A program made the translations under genes and the position numbers. Source: Streptomyces sp. DSM 15324 (lineage in GTDB: Bacteria > Actinomycetota > Actinomycetes > Streptomycetales > Streptomycetaceae). From it: a stretch of 64,000 nt of DNA. The stretch covers positions 434,001 to 498,000 of the forward strand of contig NZ_KQ949023.1 of assembly GCF_001514285.1 (NCBI RefSeq), in the 5' to 3' direction. Positions 1-11,163 of this stretch are shown piece after piece. The number at the start of each line of letters is the position of its first letter. Position 1 is the first letter of the stretch. The notes under the pieces are model-generated. The model searched no databases. It saw only the letters and a list, made by a program, of their open reading frames with translations, and was not told the DNA's origin.

Positions 1-1996
1 GGGCGGTGGCGGCGAAGGCGCGGGCCCAGGCCAGCTGGTGGTCGCTGCCTGCGGCGGACGTCCGCAGGTGGGCCAGGGTGGCGTCGGTCCAGCGGGTGAG
101 GAGGGCCTCACGGGTGGCCGGGGCGCCGTACAGGTCGATGGCGAGCTTGACCTGACGGTGCAGCGACTGCACCACGCCGATGTCGGACTCCTTGCCGATG
201 CCGGACAGCACCAGGGACAGGTAGTCGCGGGTGGGCAGTTCGGCGTCCCGGGTCATGTCCCAGGCCGAGGCCCAGCACAGGGCGCGCGGCAGGGAGGACT
301 CGAAGTCGCCGAGGTGCTCGGTGACGAAGGCGAGGGACTGCTCGTCGAGCCGGACCTTGGCGTAGGACAGGTCGTCGTCGTTGAGCAGGACGACCGCCGG
401 ACGGCGCGTGCCGACCAGCTGCGGTACGGCGGTCAGCTCGCCGTCGACGTCCAGCTCGATGCGCTCGCCGCGCACCAGCTTGCCGCTGTCGTCGTCGAGG
501 TCGTACAGGCCGACGGCGATGCGGTGGGGGCGCAGGGTCGGCTCGCCCTTGGCGCCCGCGGGGAGGGCCGGGGCCTCCTGCCGGATCGCGAACGAGGTGA
601 TGACACCGTCCGCGTCCGTCTCGATCTCGGGGCGCAGGACGTTGATGCCGGCCGTCTCCAGCCATGCCTTCGACCAGGCCTTCAGATCGCGGCCGGAGGT
701 CTCCTCCAGCGCGCCGAGCAGGTCGGACAGGCGCGTGTTGCCGAAGGCGTGCGCCTTGAAGTACGCCTGGACGCCCTGGAAGAACTCGTCCATGCCGACG
801 TAGGCGACGAGCTGCTTCAGCACGGACGCGCCCTTGGCGTACGTGATGCCGTCGAAGTTGACCAGGACGTCGTCGAGGTCGCGGATCTCGGCCATGATCG
901 GGTGGGTGGACGGCAGCTGGTCCTGCCGGTAGGCCCACGTCTTCATGGAGTTGGCGAAGGTGGTCCACGAGTGCGGCCAGCGCGACTCGGGGTGGTACGC
1001 CTGGCAGGCGATGGAGGTGTAGGTGGCGAACGACTCGTTCAGCCACAGGTCGTTCCACCACTCCATGGTGACCAGGTCGCCGAACCACATGTGGGCCAGC
1101 TCGTGCAGGATGGTCTCGGCGCGCAGCTCGTACGCCGCGTCGGTCACCTTGGACCGGAAGACGTACTGGTCGCGGATGGTGACCGCGCCCGCGTTCTCCA
1201 TCGCGCCCGCGTTGAACTCCGGCACGAACAACTGGTCGTACTTCTTGAACGGGTACGCGTAGTCGAACTTCTCCTGGAACCAGTCGAAGCCCTGCCGCGT
1301 CACCTCGAAGATCGCGTCCGAGTCGAGGAACTCGGCGAGGGAGGGCCGGCAGTAGATGCCGAGCGGCACGGACTGCCCGTCCTTCTCGTACACGCTGTGC
1401 ACGGAGTGGTACGGCCCCACGATCAGCGCGGTGATGTAGCTGGAGATCCGGGGCGTCGGCTCGAAGGCCCAGACGTCGTCCTTGGGCTCGGGCGTCGGGG
1501 AGTTGGAGATGACGGTCCAGCCCGTCGGCGCCTTCACCGTGAACCGGAAGGTCGCCTTCAGGTCCGGCTGCTCGAAGGAGGCGAACACCCGGCGGGCGTC
1601 CGGCACCTCGAACTGCGTGTACAGGTAGGCCTGCTCGTCGACCGGGTCGACGAACCGGTGCAGGCCCTCGCCGGTGTTGGTGTACGCACAGTCGGCGACG
1701 ACCCGCAGGACGTTGCGGCCCTCCAGCAGGCCCGGCAGCGCGATCCGGGAGTCCTGGAAGACCTCCGCCGCGTCCAGCGGATCGCCGTTGAGCGTGACCT
1801 CGTGGACGGCCGGGGCGACCAGGTCGATGAAGGACTCCGCACCGCCTTCGGCGACGTCGAAGCGCACCGTGGTCACGGACCGGTAGGTGCCGCCCTCCTG
1901 AGCGCCGGAGAGATCCAGATCGATCTCGTACGAGTCAACGGTGAGCAGCTTCGCCCGCTGCTGCGCCTCTTCGCGAGTCAGGTTTGTGCCAGGCAC
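1..1996 (-). CDS. pepN: Aminopeptidase N, M1 family (3' end cut by window edge)
   Basis: Zinc metallo-aminopeptidase that removes N-terminal residues from peptides in the cytoplasm. Read on the minus strand from a GTG at 1996, preceded by GAGGAG about 7 nt upstream; an ATG at 2004 is out of frame and soon stops. The N-terminal part starts MPGTNLTREEAQQ. The M1 signature HELAHMWFGD (HExxH) is encoded near 1060-1110, with NESFA supplying the third zinc ligand. The ERAP1-like C-terminal half follows and runs off position 1, so about 665 residues of an expected 850-860 are present. It is closely related to the complete M1 gene at 17861-20443. It appears to be transcribed alone. Confidence 0.95.
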   Translation of the reverse strand, partial: MPGTNLTREEAQQRAKLLTVDSYEIDLDLSGAQEGGTYRSVTTVRFDVAEGGAESFIDLVAPAVHEVTLNGDPLDAAEVFQDSRIALPGLLEGRNVLRVVADCAYTNTGEGLHRFVDPVDEQAYLYTQFEVPDARRVFASFEQPDLKATFRFTVKAPTGWTVISNSPTPEPKDDVWAFEPTPRISSYITALIVGPYHSVHSVYEKDGQSVPLGIYCRPSLAEFLDSDAIFEVTRQGFDWFQEKFDYAYPFKKYDQLFVPEFNAGAMENAGAVTIRDQYVFRSKVTDAAYELRAETILHELAHMWFGDLVTMEWWNDLWLNESFATYTSIACQAYHPESRWPHSWTTFANSMKTWAYRQDQLPSTHPIMAEIRDLDDVLVNFDGITYAKGASVLKQLVAYVGMDEFFQGVQAYFKAHAFGNTRLSDLLGALEETSGRDLKAWSKAWLETAGINVLRPEIETDADGVITSFAIRQEAPALPAGAKGEPTLRPHRIAVGLYDLDDDSGKLVRGERIELDVDGELTAVPQLVGTRRPAVVLLNDDDLSYAKVRLDEQSLAFVTEHLGDFESSLPRALCWASAWDMTRDAELPTRDYLSLVLSGIGKESDIGVVQSLHRQVKLAIDLYGAPATREALLTRWTDATLAHLRTSAAGSDHQLAWARAFAATA

Positions 1997-2143
1997 GCGG
2001 TCATCTCCTCGTTATGGGTGGGTTGCGCCATCCTTCCACGGGTCGGGTGCCCGGGGCGACGACGTTAGGGGTGGTCCGGCGGGCGCGTTGGAGGGGCGAC
2101 CGGTGCTTTCCACTCCCCCCACCCCCTCTGTCTCGGCAACGGT

Positions 2144-3961
2144 CTACGCGCCCCGGCGGTCCGTGCCCCGGCCCCCGGCTCCGGTGGAGCCGCCCGTGGT
2201 TCCGGTGCCGCGGTTGCCCGTGCGGCGGCCGGAGCCGCGGCCCGGCTTGGTGGAGCCGTTGGCGCCGGCCGTGCCGGAGGTGGTGCGGCGGGTGGTGCCG
2301 CGGCCGCCCGTTCCGTTCGTGCCCGGGGCGGCGCCGGATCCGCGCGCGGCCTTGCCGGTCGCCGGGGCGGCCGCGGGGCGGCGGGTGGTGCCGCCGCCGT
2401 TCGCCTCGGCCGTGGTGCGGCGGGCGGTGGTGCGGCCGTTCGCCTCGGCCGTCGTGCGGCGGGTGGTGCCGTCGTCGTTCGGCTCGCGCCTGGTCCGGCG
2501 GGGGGTGGTGCGGCCGTTCGGGTCCGGCGAGGTCGATCGGCGCGTGGAACCGCCGGTGGCCGTCGTGGTGTCCGGCGTGGGCGTGCCCCGTGTGCCCCTG
2601 CGGCGCCTCGTTGCGCTTGTGCTTGCGGTGCGGCGGCGGGGTGTGGGCGGTTCGGCCGGGGCGGGGAGTTCGATGGTGACCGCGACGCCGGACGGTTCGC
2701 GGGCGCCCGTGAGGGCGGCCAGCTCCGTGTCGCCGGAGGTGATGCGGGCCGTCCGGGGGCGGATGCCCGCGTCCGACAGCAGCCGGGTCATGTCCCGCTT
2801 CTGCTCCGGCAGGACCAGGGTGACCACGCTGCCGGAGCCGCCGGCCCGGGCGGTGCGGCCGCCCCGGTGCAGGTAGTCCTTGTGGTCGGTCGGCGGATCG
2901 ACGTTAACGACGAGGTCGAGGTCGTCGATGTGTATGCCCCGGGCCGCGACGTTGGTCGCCACCAGCGCGGTGACCTGGCCGTTCTTGAACTGCTCCAGCG
3001 TGCGGTTGCGCTGCGGCTGGGAGCGGCCCCCGTGCAGGGCGGCCGCGCGCACGCCGACGGACAGGAGCCGCTTGGCGAGCCGGTCGGCGGACCGCTTGGT
3101 GTCGAGGAAGAGGATGACCCGGCCGTCACGCGCCGCGATCCGCGTGGTCACGGCCTTCTTGTCGGTCTCGTCCTGGAGGTGCAGGACGTGGTGCTCCATC
3201 GTGGTCACCGCCCCGGCGGACGGATCCACGGAGTGCACCACGGGATCGGTCAGGAACTGCTGGACCAGGCGGTCGATGTTGGCGTCCAGGGTGGCCGAGA
3301 ACAGCATCCGCTGGCCGTCCGGCCGCACCTGCCGGATCAGCTTGGTGATCTGCGGCAGGAAGCCCATGTCGGTCATCTGGTCGGCCTCGTCCAGGACCGT
3401 GATCCGCACCTGGTCGAGGACGCAGTCCCCGCGCTCCACGAGATCGTTGAGCCGGCCGGGGCTCGCCACGACCACCTCGGTGCCGCGCCGGAGCGCGTCG
3501 GCCTGCTTGGTGATCGACAGCCCGCCGACCACGGTGGCCACCCGCAGGTTCACCGCCGTCGCGTACGGCGTCAGCGCGTCCGTCACCTGGAGGGCGAGTT
3601 CCCGCGTGGGCACCAGCACCAGGGCGAGCGGCGCCTTCGGCTCCGCCCGCAGTCCGGCCGTACGGGCCAGCAGCGCCAGCCCGAACGCGAGGGTCTTGCC
3701 CGAGCCGGTGCGTCCCCGCCCCAGCAGGTCACGGCCGGCGAGCGAGTTGGGCAGGGTGGCGGCCTGGATCGGGAAGGGCGCGGTCATGCCCTGCGCGGTG
3801 AGCGTCTTCAGCAGCCCCGAGGGCATGTCCAGGGCCGCGAAGTCCTCGACGGCGGGAAGAGCCGGCGTCGTGTTCTCCGGCAGCCGGAATTCCCTCGGCG
3901 ACGATGTGGACGGTGGGGGTGACGAGGGACGCCGGTTCGTTTTCCGGGGTCTGCGGGACAT
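2144..3961 (-). CDS. DEAD-box ATP-dependent RNA helicase with Arg/Thr-rich tail
   Basis: ATP-dependent RNA-unwinding enzyme, 605 aa. Start ATG at 3961 (MSRRPRKTNRRPS) with AGGAAGG about 11 nt upstream; the frame is open further upstream, but that would run through the csp terminator. Visible motifs are the Q-motif region (FPIQAATL), Walker A GRTGSGKT, PTREL, the DEAD box VLDEADQ, SAT as LFSATL, and ARGIHIDDL plus HRGGRTAR in the second RecA domain. After about residue 430 comes a long low-complexity basic tail with repeated TTRRTTAEANGR-like units, probably an RNA-binding extension. It lies 88 nt downstream of a cold-shock gene on the same strand, fitting a role in RNA remodelling in the cold. 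Confidence 0.93.
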   Translation of the reverse strand: MSRRPRKTNRRPSSPPPSTSSPREFRLPENTTPALPAVEDFAALDMPSGLLKTLTAQGMTAPFPIQAATLPNSLAGRDLLGRGRTGSGKTLAFGLALLARTAGLRAEPKAPLALVLVPTRELALQVTDALTPYATAVNLRVATVVGGLSITKQADALRRGTEVVVASPGRLNDLVERGDCVLDQVRITVLDEADQMTDMGFLPQITKLIRQVRPDGQRMLFSATLDANIDRLVQQFLTDPVVHSVDPSAGAVTTMEHHVLHLQDETDKKAVTTRIAARDGRVILFLDTKRSADRLAKRLLSVGVRAAALHGGRSQPQRNRTLEQFKNGQVTALVATNVAARGIHIDDLDLVVNVDPPTDHKDYLHRGGRTARAGGSGSVVTLVLPEQKRDMTRLLSDAGIRPRTARITSGDTELAALTGAREPSGVAVTIELPAPAEPPTPRRRTASTSATRRRRGTRGTPTPDTTTATGGSTRRSTSPDPNGRTTPRRTRREPNDDGTTRRTTAEANGRTTARRTTAEANGGGTTRRPAAAPATGKAARGSGAAPGTNGTGGRGTTRRTTSGTAGANGSTKPGRGSGRRTGNRGTGTTGGSTGAGGRGTDRRGA

Positions 3962-3992
3962 GCGGGGGTCTGCCTTCCTGGAAACAGCACAA

Positions 3993-4027
3993 ACCGGGGT
4001 CTGCACCATGACGGTGCGGACCCCGGT
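3993..4027 (-). terminator. Hairpin terminator between csp and the helicase gene
   Basis: ACCGGGGTCTGCACC at 3993-4007 pairs with 4013-4027 (15 bp, one mismatch, 5-nt loop). Read on the minus strand it is followed by TTGTGCTGTTT, so it can end the csp transcript. Partial read-through would still feed the helicase gene. Confidence 0.6.
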
Positions 4028-4049
4028 GAGCGGAATACGCGTCCGGCGA

Positions 4050-4253
4050 TCAGGCGGGGACGATGTTCTCCGCCTGCGGGCCCTTCTGGCCCTGCGTGAC
4101 GTCGAAGGAGACCCGCTGGCCCTCCTGCAGCTCACGGAAGCCCTGGGTCGCGATGTTCGAGTAGTGGGCGAAGACGTCGGGGCCGCCGCCGTCCTGGGCG
4201 ATGAAGCCGAAGCCCTTTTCGGAGTTGAACCACTTCACGGTGCCCTGCGCCAT
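4050..4253 (-). CDS. Cold-shock protein, CspA family
   Basis: Small single-stranded nucleic-acid-binding protein, 67 aa, beginning [18 protein letters not shown]. It contains RNP1 (KGFGFI) and RNP2-like VFAHYS, the hallmarks of a cold-shock domain. The start at 4253 is fixed by a clear AAGGAG 6 nt upstream; an in-frame extension to 4355 lacks a ribosome site and any homology. The family acts as an RNA chaperone, with members both cold-induced and constitutive. It has a long leader with a hairpin (see 4305-4354) and a terminator just downstream, then the DEAD-box helicase gene, a pairing seen in actinomycetes. Confidence 0.95.
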   Translation of the reverse strand: MAQGTVKWFNSEKGFGFIAQDGGGPDVFAHYSNIATQGFRELQEGQRVSFDVTQGQKGPQAENIVPA

Positions 4254-4304
4254 TGTTTTCTCCTTCAGTAGGCGTTCTATAAGCAGAGGCCCCATCCGGA
4301 GATG

Positions 4305-4354
4305 CCGGTAAAACAAATAATGCGCCTGGAGGAAAAACATTCCCAGCAGGCGCA
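4305..4354 (-). promoter_or_regulatory. Hairpin with U-rich tail in the csp 5' leader
   Basis: TGCGCCTG at 4321-4328 pairs with CAGGCGCA at 4347-4354, with a GGA/TCC inner pairing. On the minus strand the hairpin is followed by TTATTTGTTTTACC, very T-rich for this genome. It sits about 70 nt before the csp start codon. It looks like an intrinsic-terminator-type structure inside the leader, possibly a temperature- or antitermination-controlled element. Function is inferred. Confidence 0.45.
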
Positions 4355-4463
4355 CATAGGTTCATGGGTACCACAACTGCAACACCACGACCGTAGCACA
4401 GCTCGGGGTTCGACGTCCGGATTCCGCCGGTGACCCGCCCGGCGCGGCGCCAGAGTGGGACGC

Positions 4464-5998
<1,535 letters not shown>

Positions 5999-6272
5999 CT
6001 AACGTTCACTCTTGACCGGGGCTTTTCCATCATGCGGCCGACCCCGGTCCACCTGTCCAATTCTTTGCGCCGCATGCCCGAGGACTGGGACGCCCCGACC
6101 TGATCAACGGTTTCGGAACTTCCGTCGCACCCCTGTTGATCTGCAGGAATTCGCCCTACGGTCACGTCGTGCCGCAAGCCGTACGGCCCGGCGCCCGGAT
6201 GTGACGTACGCCTCCGAACGTTCGCGCGCCCTGCGGCGTCGTAGGAGAAACGCGGCGAGGGGAGGGGTGTCC

Positions 6273-6800
6273 GTGCTGCGCAGAATCGCCCGTCGCGTCC
6301 AGGGGGACGACCGAGGTGATCCTCTGGACGTGACGCAGGAACGCCGGGTGCGGGCGGTGCTCGCGCTGGGCGGGGTGCCGCAGGCGGACCTGCCGGACGG
6401 GGTACAGCAGGTCCGCCTGCGGCTTCTGGAGCGGGCCGCCAAGGGGCAGGAGGCGCCGCGTGACGTCTCCGCGTGGGCGGCGGTCGTCGCCTCCAACTTC
6501 GCCATGGACTGGCACCGCGCCCGGCGCCGTCAGGAGCGCCTCGGCGAGCGGCTGGCCTCGTTGCGCCAGCACGCACACCCTTCGGGCGAGGACACCAGCG
6601 TGCTCTCCCTCGCCGTCGCCCAGGGCCTGGACGATCTGCCCGACGCCCAGCGCCAGGTCGTCGTCCTGCGGTTCTTCGCCGATCTGCCGGTCGCCTCGAT
6701 CGCCCGGGAGCTCGGCGTCCCCGAGGGGACGGTCAAGAGCCGCCTGCACACGGCGGTCCGGGCTCTGCGCGCCCGCCTGCACGAGGACGAGGTGGTGTGA
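6273..6800 (+). CDS. RNA polymerase sigma factor, ECF-like (region 2 and region 4)
   Basis: Small sigma-70 family factor, 175 aa. Region 2 is seen in VSAWAAVVASNFAMDWHRAR. Region 4 with its helix-turn-helix runs through LPDAQRQVVVLRFFADLP to IARELGVPEGTVKSRLH. Start GTG 6273 was chosen because GGAGG sits 7 nt before it; a nearby in-frame GTG at 6267 is too close to that site, and longer versions lack recognisable sequence. It is followed one nucleotide later by a single-pass membrane protein, the usual place for an anti-sigma factor. GGAACTT at 6115-6121 resembles an ECF -35 element, so autoregulation is possible. Confidence 0.88.
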   Translation: MLRRIARRVQGDDRGDPLDVTQERRVRAVLALGGVPQADLPDGVQQVRLRLLERAAKGQEAPRDVSAWAAVVASNFAMDWHRARRRQERLGERLASLRQHAHPSGEDTSVLSLAVAQGLDDLPDAQRQVVVLRFFADLPVASIARELGVPEGTVKSRLHTAVRALRARLHEDEVV

Positions 6801-6801
6801 C

Positions 6802-7572
6802 ATGCCCGGACAGCGGCACGAGAACCCCGACGGGCCCGAGGGACTCGACGGCATGGACGGCATGGACGGCATGGACGGCATGGACGCCCTCATGGCCGCG
6901 ATCACCGGAGATCCCCTCCCCGAGGAGGCCCGCGCCGATGCCGCCCTGCTGGCCGCGCACCGCTCGGCGACGGCGGACGTGGCGCTGCTGAGGGAGCAGC
7001 TCGCTCTCCTCGCGGAGGCGCTCACGGAGCCCGTCGAGGGGCCCGCCCCGCCGGTCGTACGGCCGCTGCGGCGGCCCCGGTCCCGGCTGCGCCCCCTCGC
7101 CCTGCGGGCCGTGGGCGCCGTCGCCGCCGGTGCCCTGGTGTTCGGGGCGGGGTGGGTGGTCGTGCAGGCGGGTCCGGCCGGCGTCGGGTCGAGCTCCGAC
7201 AGCGGGGCGAAGGCCGCCTCGGGTGCGGAGGACGCGGGCAGTCCCCTGGGCGACTCCGCCTACCTGGCCTGTGCGCGGCTGGTCGTCGAGGGCGATGTGA
7301 CGGCCGTACGGGCGGTGCCGGGGACGGACGAGGAGCGGATCACCCTGCGCGTGACCCGCTCGTACAAGCCGGAGAAGGCGCCGGGGGAGGTGCGGTTCGT
7401 GCTGGCGAGGGACATGGATCCGCTGGTGGCCGAGGGCGACCATGTGCTGGTCGCCCTGGCGCAGGGGTCGTCCTCCCCGGACGTCTGGGCGGTCGGCGAG
7501 GCGGACATCGCCGCCGAGCGCACACCGCTGCGGCGCGCCCTGCCGCAGGCGGCGGGAACGGCCTGCGAATGA
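6802..7572 (+). CDS. Single-pass membrane protein, putative partner of the upstream sigma factor
   Basis: Protein of 256 aa whose ATG is 1 nt after the sigma-factor stop, so translation is probably coupled. The N-terminal cytoplasmic part has four exact GMD tripeptide repeats, then a helical segment (LLAAHRSATADVALLREQL). One membrane segment follows (about residues 96-120, ALRAVGAVAAGALVFGAGWV). The C-terminal extracytoplasmic domain contains paired cysteines (YLACARLV and TACE). There is no zinc-binding HxxxCxxC motif of ZAS anti-sigma factors. The role as anti-sigma or sensor is inferred from position only. Confidence 0.7.
   Translation: MPGQRHENPDGPEGLDGMDGMDGMDGMDALMAAITGDPLPEEARADAALLAAHRSATADVALLREQLALLAEALTEPVEGPAPPVVRPLRRPRSRLRPLALRAVGAVAAGALVFGAGWVVVQAGPAGVGSSSDSGAKAASGAEDAGSPLGDSAYLACARLVVEGDVTAVRAVPGTDEERITLRVTRSYKPEKAPGEVRFVLARDMDPLVAEGDHVLVALAQGSSSPDVWAVGEADIAAERTPLRRALPQAAGTACE
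6850..6885 (+). repeat. Four perfect 9-bp tandem repeats (GGCATGGAC)
   Basis: Copies lie at 6850-6858, 6859-6867, 6868-6876 and 6877-6885 inside the membrane-protein gene and encode GMD repeated. Copy-number change would stay in frame. Confidence 0.9.
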
Positions 7573-7575
7573 CGA

Positions 7576-7607
7576 AGGGGCGGGTGTCCCCCCGGACACC
7601 CGCCCCT
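7576..7607. terminator. Bidirectional hairpin terminator
   Basis: Perfect 14-bp stem (7576-7589 with 7594-7607) and CCCC loop between the convergent membrane-protein and protease genes. It begins 3 nt after the plus-strand stop codon and ends about 20 nt before the protease stop. Confidence 0.8.
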
Positions 7608-7626
7608 CCCTCCTTCTGTACGGGTG

Positions 7627-10600
7627 TTACGGGGTGACCTTCTCGATCGCCACGTTGCCCGAGCCCGTGACGGTGCCCCGGGCGTTCACCAGCTGGACCT
7701 GGCCGAAGAAGGCCCGGCCCTCCGGTGCGGCGGCCGCGGCGGTCACCTTCGCGGAGACCTGCGCCGAGGCGCCCGTGGCCAGCTTCACCGGCGCGGAGCC
7801 GTCGACGGAGATCGTGCCGAGCGAGGCGGCGTAGAAGACGTCGAAGTAGTCGTACGCCGTCTTCCCGGCCGGGACCGCGTAGCCCGACACCACGATGGTG
7901 TAGGTGCCGGCGGCGGGCGAGGCGAGGGAGACCGCCTCCTCCGAGTCGCCGTCGGCGGAGATCCCGACCTGCTTGCCGTTCGCGTCGAGGACCACCAGGT
8001 CGAGGTCGGCGGAGGGGTCGGAGACCTTGCCGATCCGCACGTCGAGGGACTTGGCGCCCGCGGGGACGTCGACCGTGGTGGTCTGCTCCTCGCCCTGCGC
8101 GATGGTCGGACGGGTCGTCTTCGAGGAGCCGAGCGGGCCGTCCACCAGGTGGCCGTCGACGGCCGCGTAACCGTTCGTCACCGTCCAGGAGGCGGTGGCC
8201 GGCTGGCCGACCTTCGCCTCGGGCACGGTCACGGTCGCCGGGTCGAACGCGGCGCCGTAGACGGTGGCGTCCAGCGTGTACGGGTTGTCGAGCAGCGGCG
8301 AGGTGCGGCGCGACTCGACCTCGATCTCCCAGACGCCCGGCAGCGGGTCGGCGTAGGAGCGGACGTCCGGCTTGCAGCCGTTGCCGTCGAGGTAGTTGTT
8401 GTAGCAGAAGGGCGTGCCGCTGTCCTCGACGGCGACACCGTAGGGGTGGATCGAGATGAACCGGGTCTGGCTCTTGTCCTTCAGCCCGCCGATCGCGACC
8501 TCGAGCGTCTTGGCGCCCTCGGGCACGGTCAGGAAGTAGTGCTGCGAGCTGTTGCGCTGCACGGTGTTCGCGGCGTGGAAGGCGTACGTCACCGGGGTGG
8601 AGACGATGACCGTGTTGAGGATCTGCTTGTCGACGCCCTTGGTGTGCGGGTCGTCGACCTCGAGGATCACGCTCTTGATCCCGGCGGACCGGGGGGGCGG
8701 CCTCGATCTTCACGGTGACCGGCTTGTTCAGCTCCAGCTTCACGGTGTTCGGGCCGAGGATGCGGAAGGCGCCGTCCGCGTTGTTCTTCAGGCGCAGCTT
8801 GTGCCGGACCGCCTCGTCGGCACCCGTGGTGCGGGTGACGACGACGTCGTAGGTCTTCTTCTGGCCGGCCTTCAGGCCGCCCTCGCGGTCGTAGATGCCG
8901 GTGCCGAACCCGGGGGTCTTCAGCGCCTGGTCGAGCGCGGTGTCGACCGGGGCCTTGACCGTGTACTCGTGGGCGGTGGCGCCCTTCCTGATGTCCTTCC
9001 AGGCGTCGACGATGTCGATGAGGCCCGCGCCCTCCTCGTAGGCCTGCACATCCTTGATGTGGTGGGCCGTGGAGGTCAGTGCCGTGCGCAGGTCCGCCGG
9101 GCTGAGGGCGATGCCCTTCTGCTTGGCGGCGGAGATCAGCAGCGCCGAGGCGCCCGCGGCCTGGGGGGAGGCCATCGAGGTGCCCTGGAGCATGGAGTAG
9201 CCGGCGGGCAGGGTGTAGCCGGACTCGGCGACCGGGCTGCCGGGCAGCCAGGTCTGGGTGGTGTTGACGGCGGCGCCGGGCGCGACGAGCGTCGGCGTGA
9301 AGCCGCCGTCCTCACGCGGGCCGCGCGAGGAGAACGGCAGCAGCGCGTACTTCTTGGTCACCTGGGAGCCGTAGTTGGAGGCCCAGGTCTCCTTGGAGAT
9401 GGCCGCGCCGACGGAGATCACCTTGTCGGCCAGACCGGGGTCGCCGATCGTGTTGGCGCCCGGGCCCTCGTTGCCCGCGGCGATCACGAGCTGGACGCCG
9501 TAGGTGTCGATGAGGCGGGTGTACAGCTCGGCGCGCGCGTTGTTGCCGTCGTTGAGGCCCGGCAGACCGCCGATCGACATGTTGACGATGTCGACGCCGC
9601 GGTTGACGACCAGGTCGATCATGCCCTCGGTGAGCGCGACGTTGGTGCAGCCGCCGGTCCAGTTGCAGGCCCGGGAGGAGACGATCTTCGCGCCGGGCGC
9701 GGCACCGTTCATCCTCCCGCCGAACAGGCTGTTCGCGGCGGTGATGCCGGCGACGTGGGTGCCGTGCTCGGACTCGATGATGCCGATGTTGACGTAGTCG
9801 GCCTTGGCCCCGGCGGCGTTGTAGACGACGTCCTTGCGGGTCTCGACGACGAACGGGATGCGCTCGGCGACGTCGGTCGCCGGGTTGTCGGTCCCGAAGT
9901 AGCCGATCTGGTAGCCGGCCTTGTACGGCTTCATCGGCGCGTCGTCGGTGAAGTCGAGGTTGTCGTTGGCGTCGACGCGGACGGTCCCGGTGGCGGCGTC
10001 GTAGAGCACGCCGAAGGCGTCGGTGGTGTCGCCGTCGCGGTTGACGTCGCCCTTCTCGTCGCCGCCGGCGGTGATGGACTCGTAGAAGTAGTTGAACTTG
10101 TACGAGCCGGCCGGGGCCTTGAAGGTCTCGGGCACACCGGTGGTGGCCGGGGTCGCGGAGAACTGCGGGCCGCTGACCGAGGTGAGCATCCGGCGCCAGG
10201 TGCCGTCGTTGTCGGAGACCGGGTCGGTGGCCGTCACCCAGTCGACGATCTTGCGTTCGCCGGTGGTGGTCTTCTGCAGCGCGGGGTGCGCGAGGTCCAC
10301 GCCGGAGTCGAGGATGCCGATGGTGACACCGCGGCCGTCCGCCTTCGGGTTCTTCTTCACGAAGTCGACGGCGCCCGTCTCGAAGGACGGGTTGTACGGG
10401 TTCTCGGCGCGGGTCTTGCTGCCCGGCGCGGCGTAGGTGTTCGTCTTCGACGAGGACCCGGCGCCCTTGGCGGTGTCCGCGCTCGGCGTCGGGTCGTCCA
10501 GCGCGATGTCCTGGCGCAGGTCGATGGCGTGCACGGAGGACAGCTTCGCGGCGGCGGCGATCGCGGCGTCCGCCTTCGCGGTGGGGACGGTGGCGCGGAC

Positions 10601-10942
10601 GTAGCCGACCTTGTCGAAGGTCCGGCCGACGATGCCGCCGTTCACCGCGTCCAGCTGCTCGGCGACCTGCTCGGTCTTCCCCGGCGCGGTGGCGACCATC
10701 ATCGTGACGGTCTTGTCGCCCTCGGCCTTGGCCTCGGCGAGCAGTCCGGCGTCGTCGGAGCCGAGCTTGTCGTGGGCGGACTTCACGCCCGGGTCGGCCG
10801 CGGCGGCGGGGCCCGCGTCGGCGGCGAACGCCAGGGGTATCGGTCCGGCCGCGGACAGCGCGGCCACCAGGCCGACGGCCGCGGCGATGCGAGCCGCGCG
10901 TCTGGGGCCGGATATCGGTTCGCGCTGGGGGGTGAAAGTCAT
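7627..10942 (-). pseudogene. Secreted S8 (subtilisin-like) serine protease, frameshifted
   Basis: Would encode about 1,104 aa. Start ATG 10942 (MTFTPQREPISG) with AAGGG 6 nt upstream; a signal peptide ends near LAFAADA. The subtilase triad is intact: Asp in ILDSGVDLAHP, His in ESEHGTHVAG, Ser in GTSMASPQAA. The reading frame breaks around residue 748 at a run of seven G (8691-8697). With six G the protein continues smoothly (KIEAAPRSAGIKSVILEV) for another 347 residues to TAA at 7627-7629. The downstream frame keeps full coding character, so this is a very recent mutation or a homopolymer sequencing error. As written, translation would run out of frame to about 7340. The catalytic domain lies entirely before the break. 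Confidence 0.85.
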
Positions 10943-11163
10943 CGGCATCCCTTGTTGGTAAAGGAACGGTCGACCGGGCTGGTCATACCTGATCGAGAAC
11001 GTCCGGGACATGGCACCGGACGAGCCGAAAGCTTTACGCAACAGACGGCCGTTTGGGGAGTGTTGACCGAAACGATATGGATCTATGGGGAAAACCCTCT
11101 ACGGGAACCCTGTGCGGCGAATATTCGCTCCCTGTGCGGGACCTTCGCCGCTAACGTGCCCAT

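Noticed and set aside
38..2068. 676-codon open frame on the plus strand opposite pepN
   Set aside because: Antisense shadow of a high-GC gene; Val/Gly/Arg/Leu-rich without domains, while the opposite strand encodes a clear M1 peptidase.
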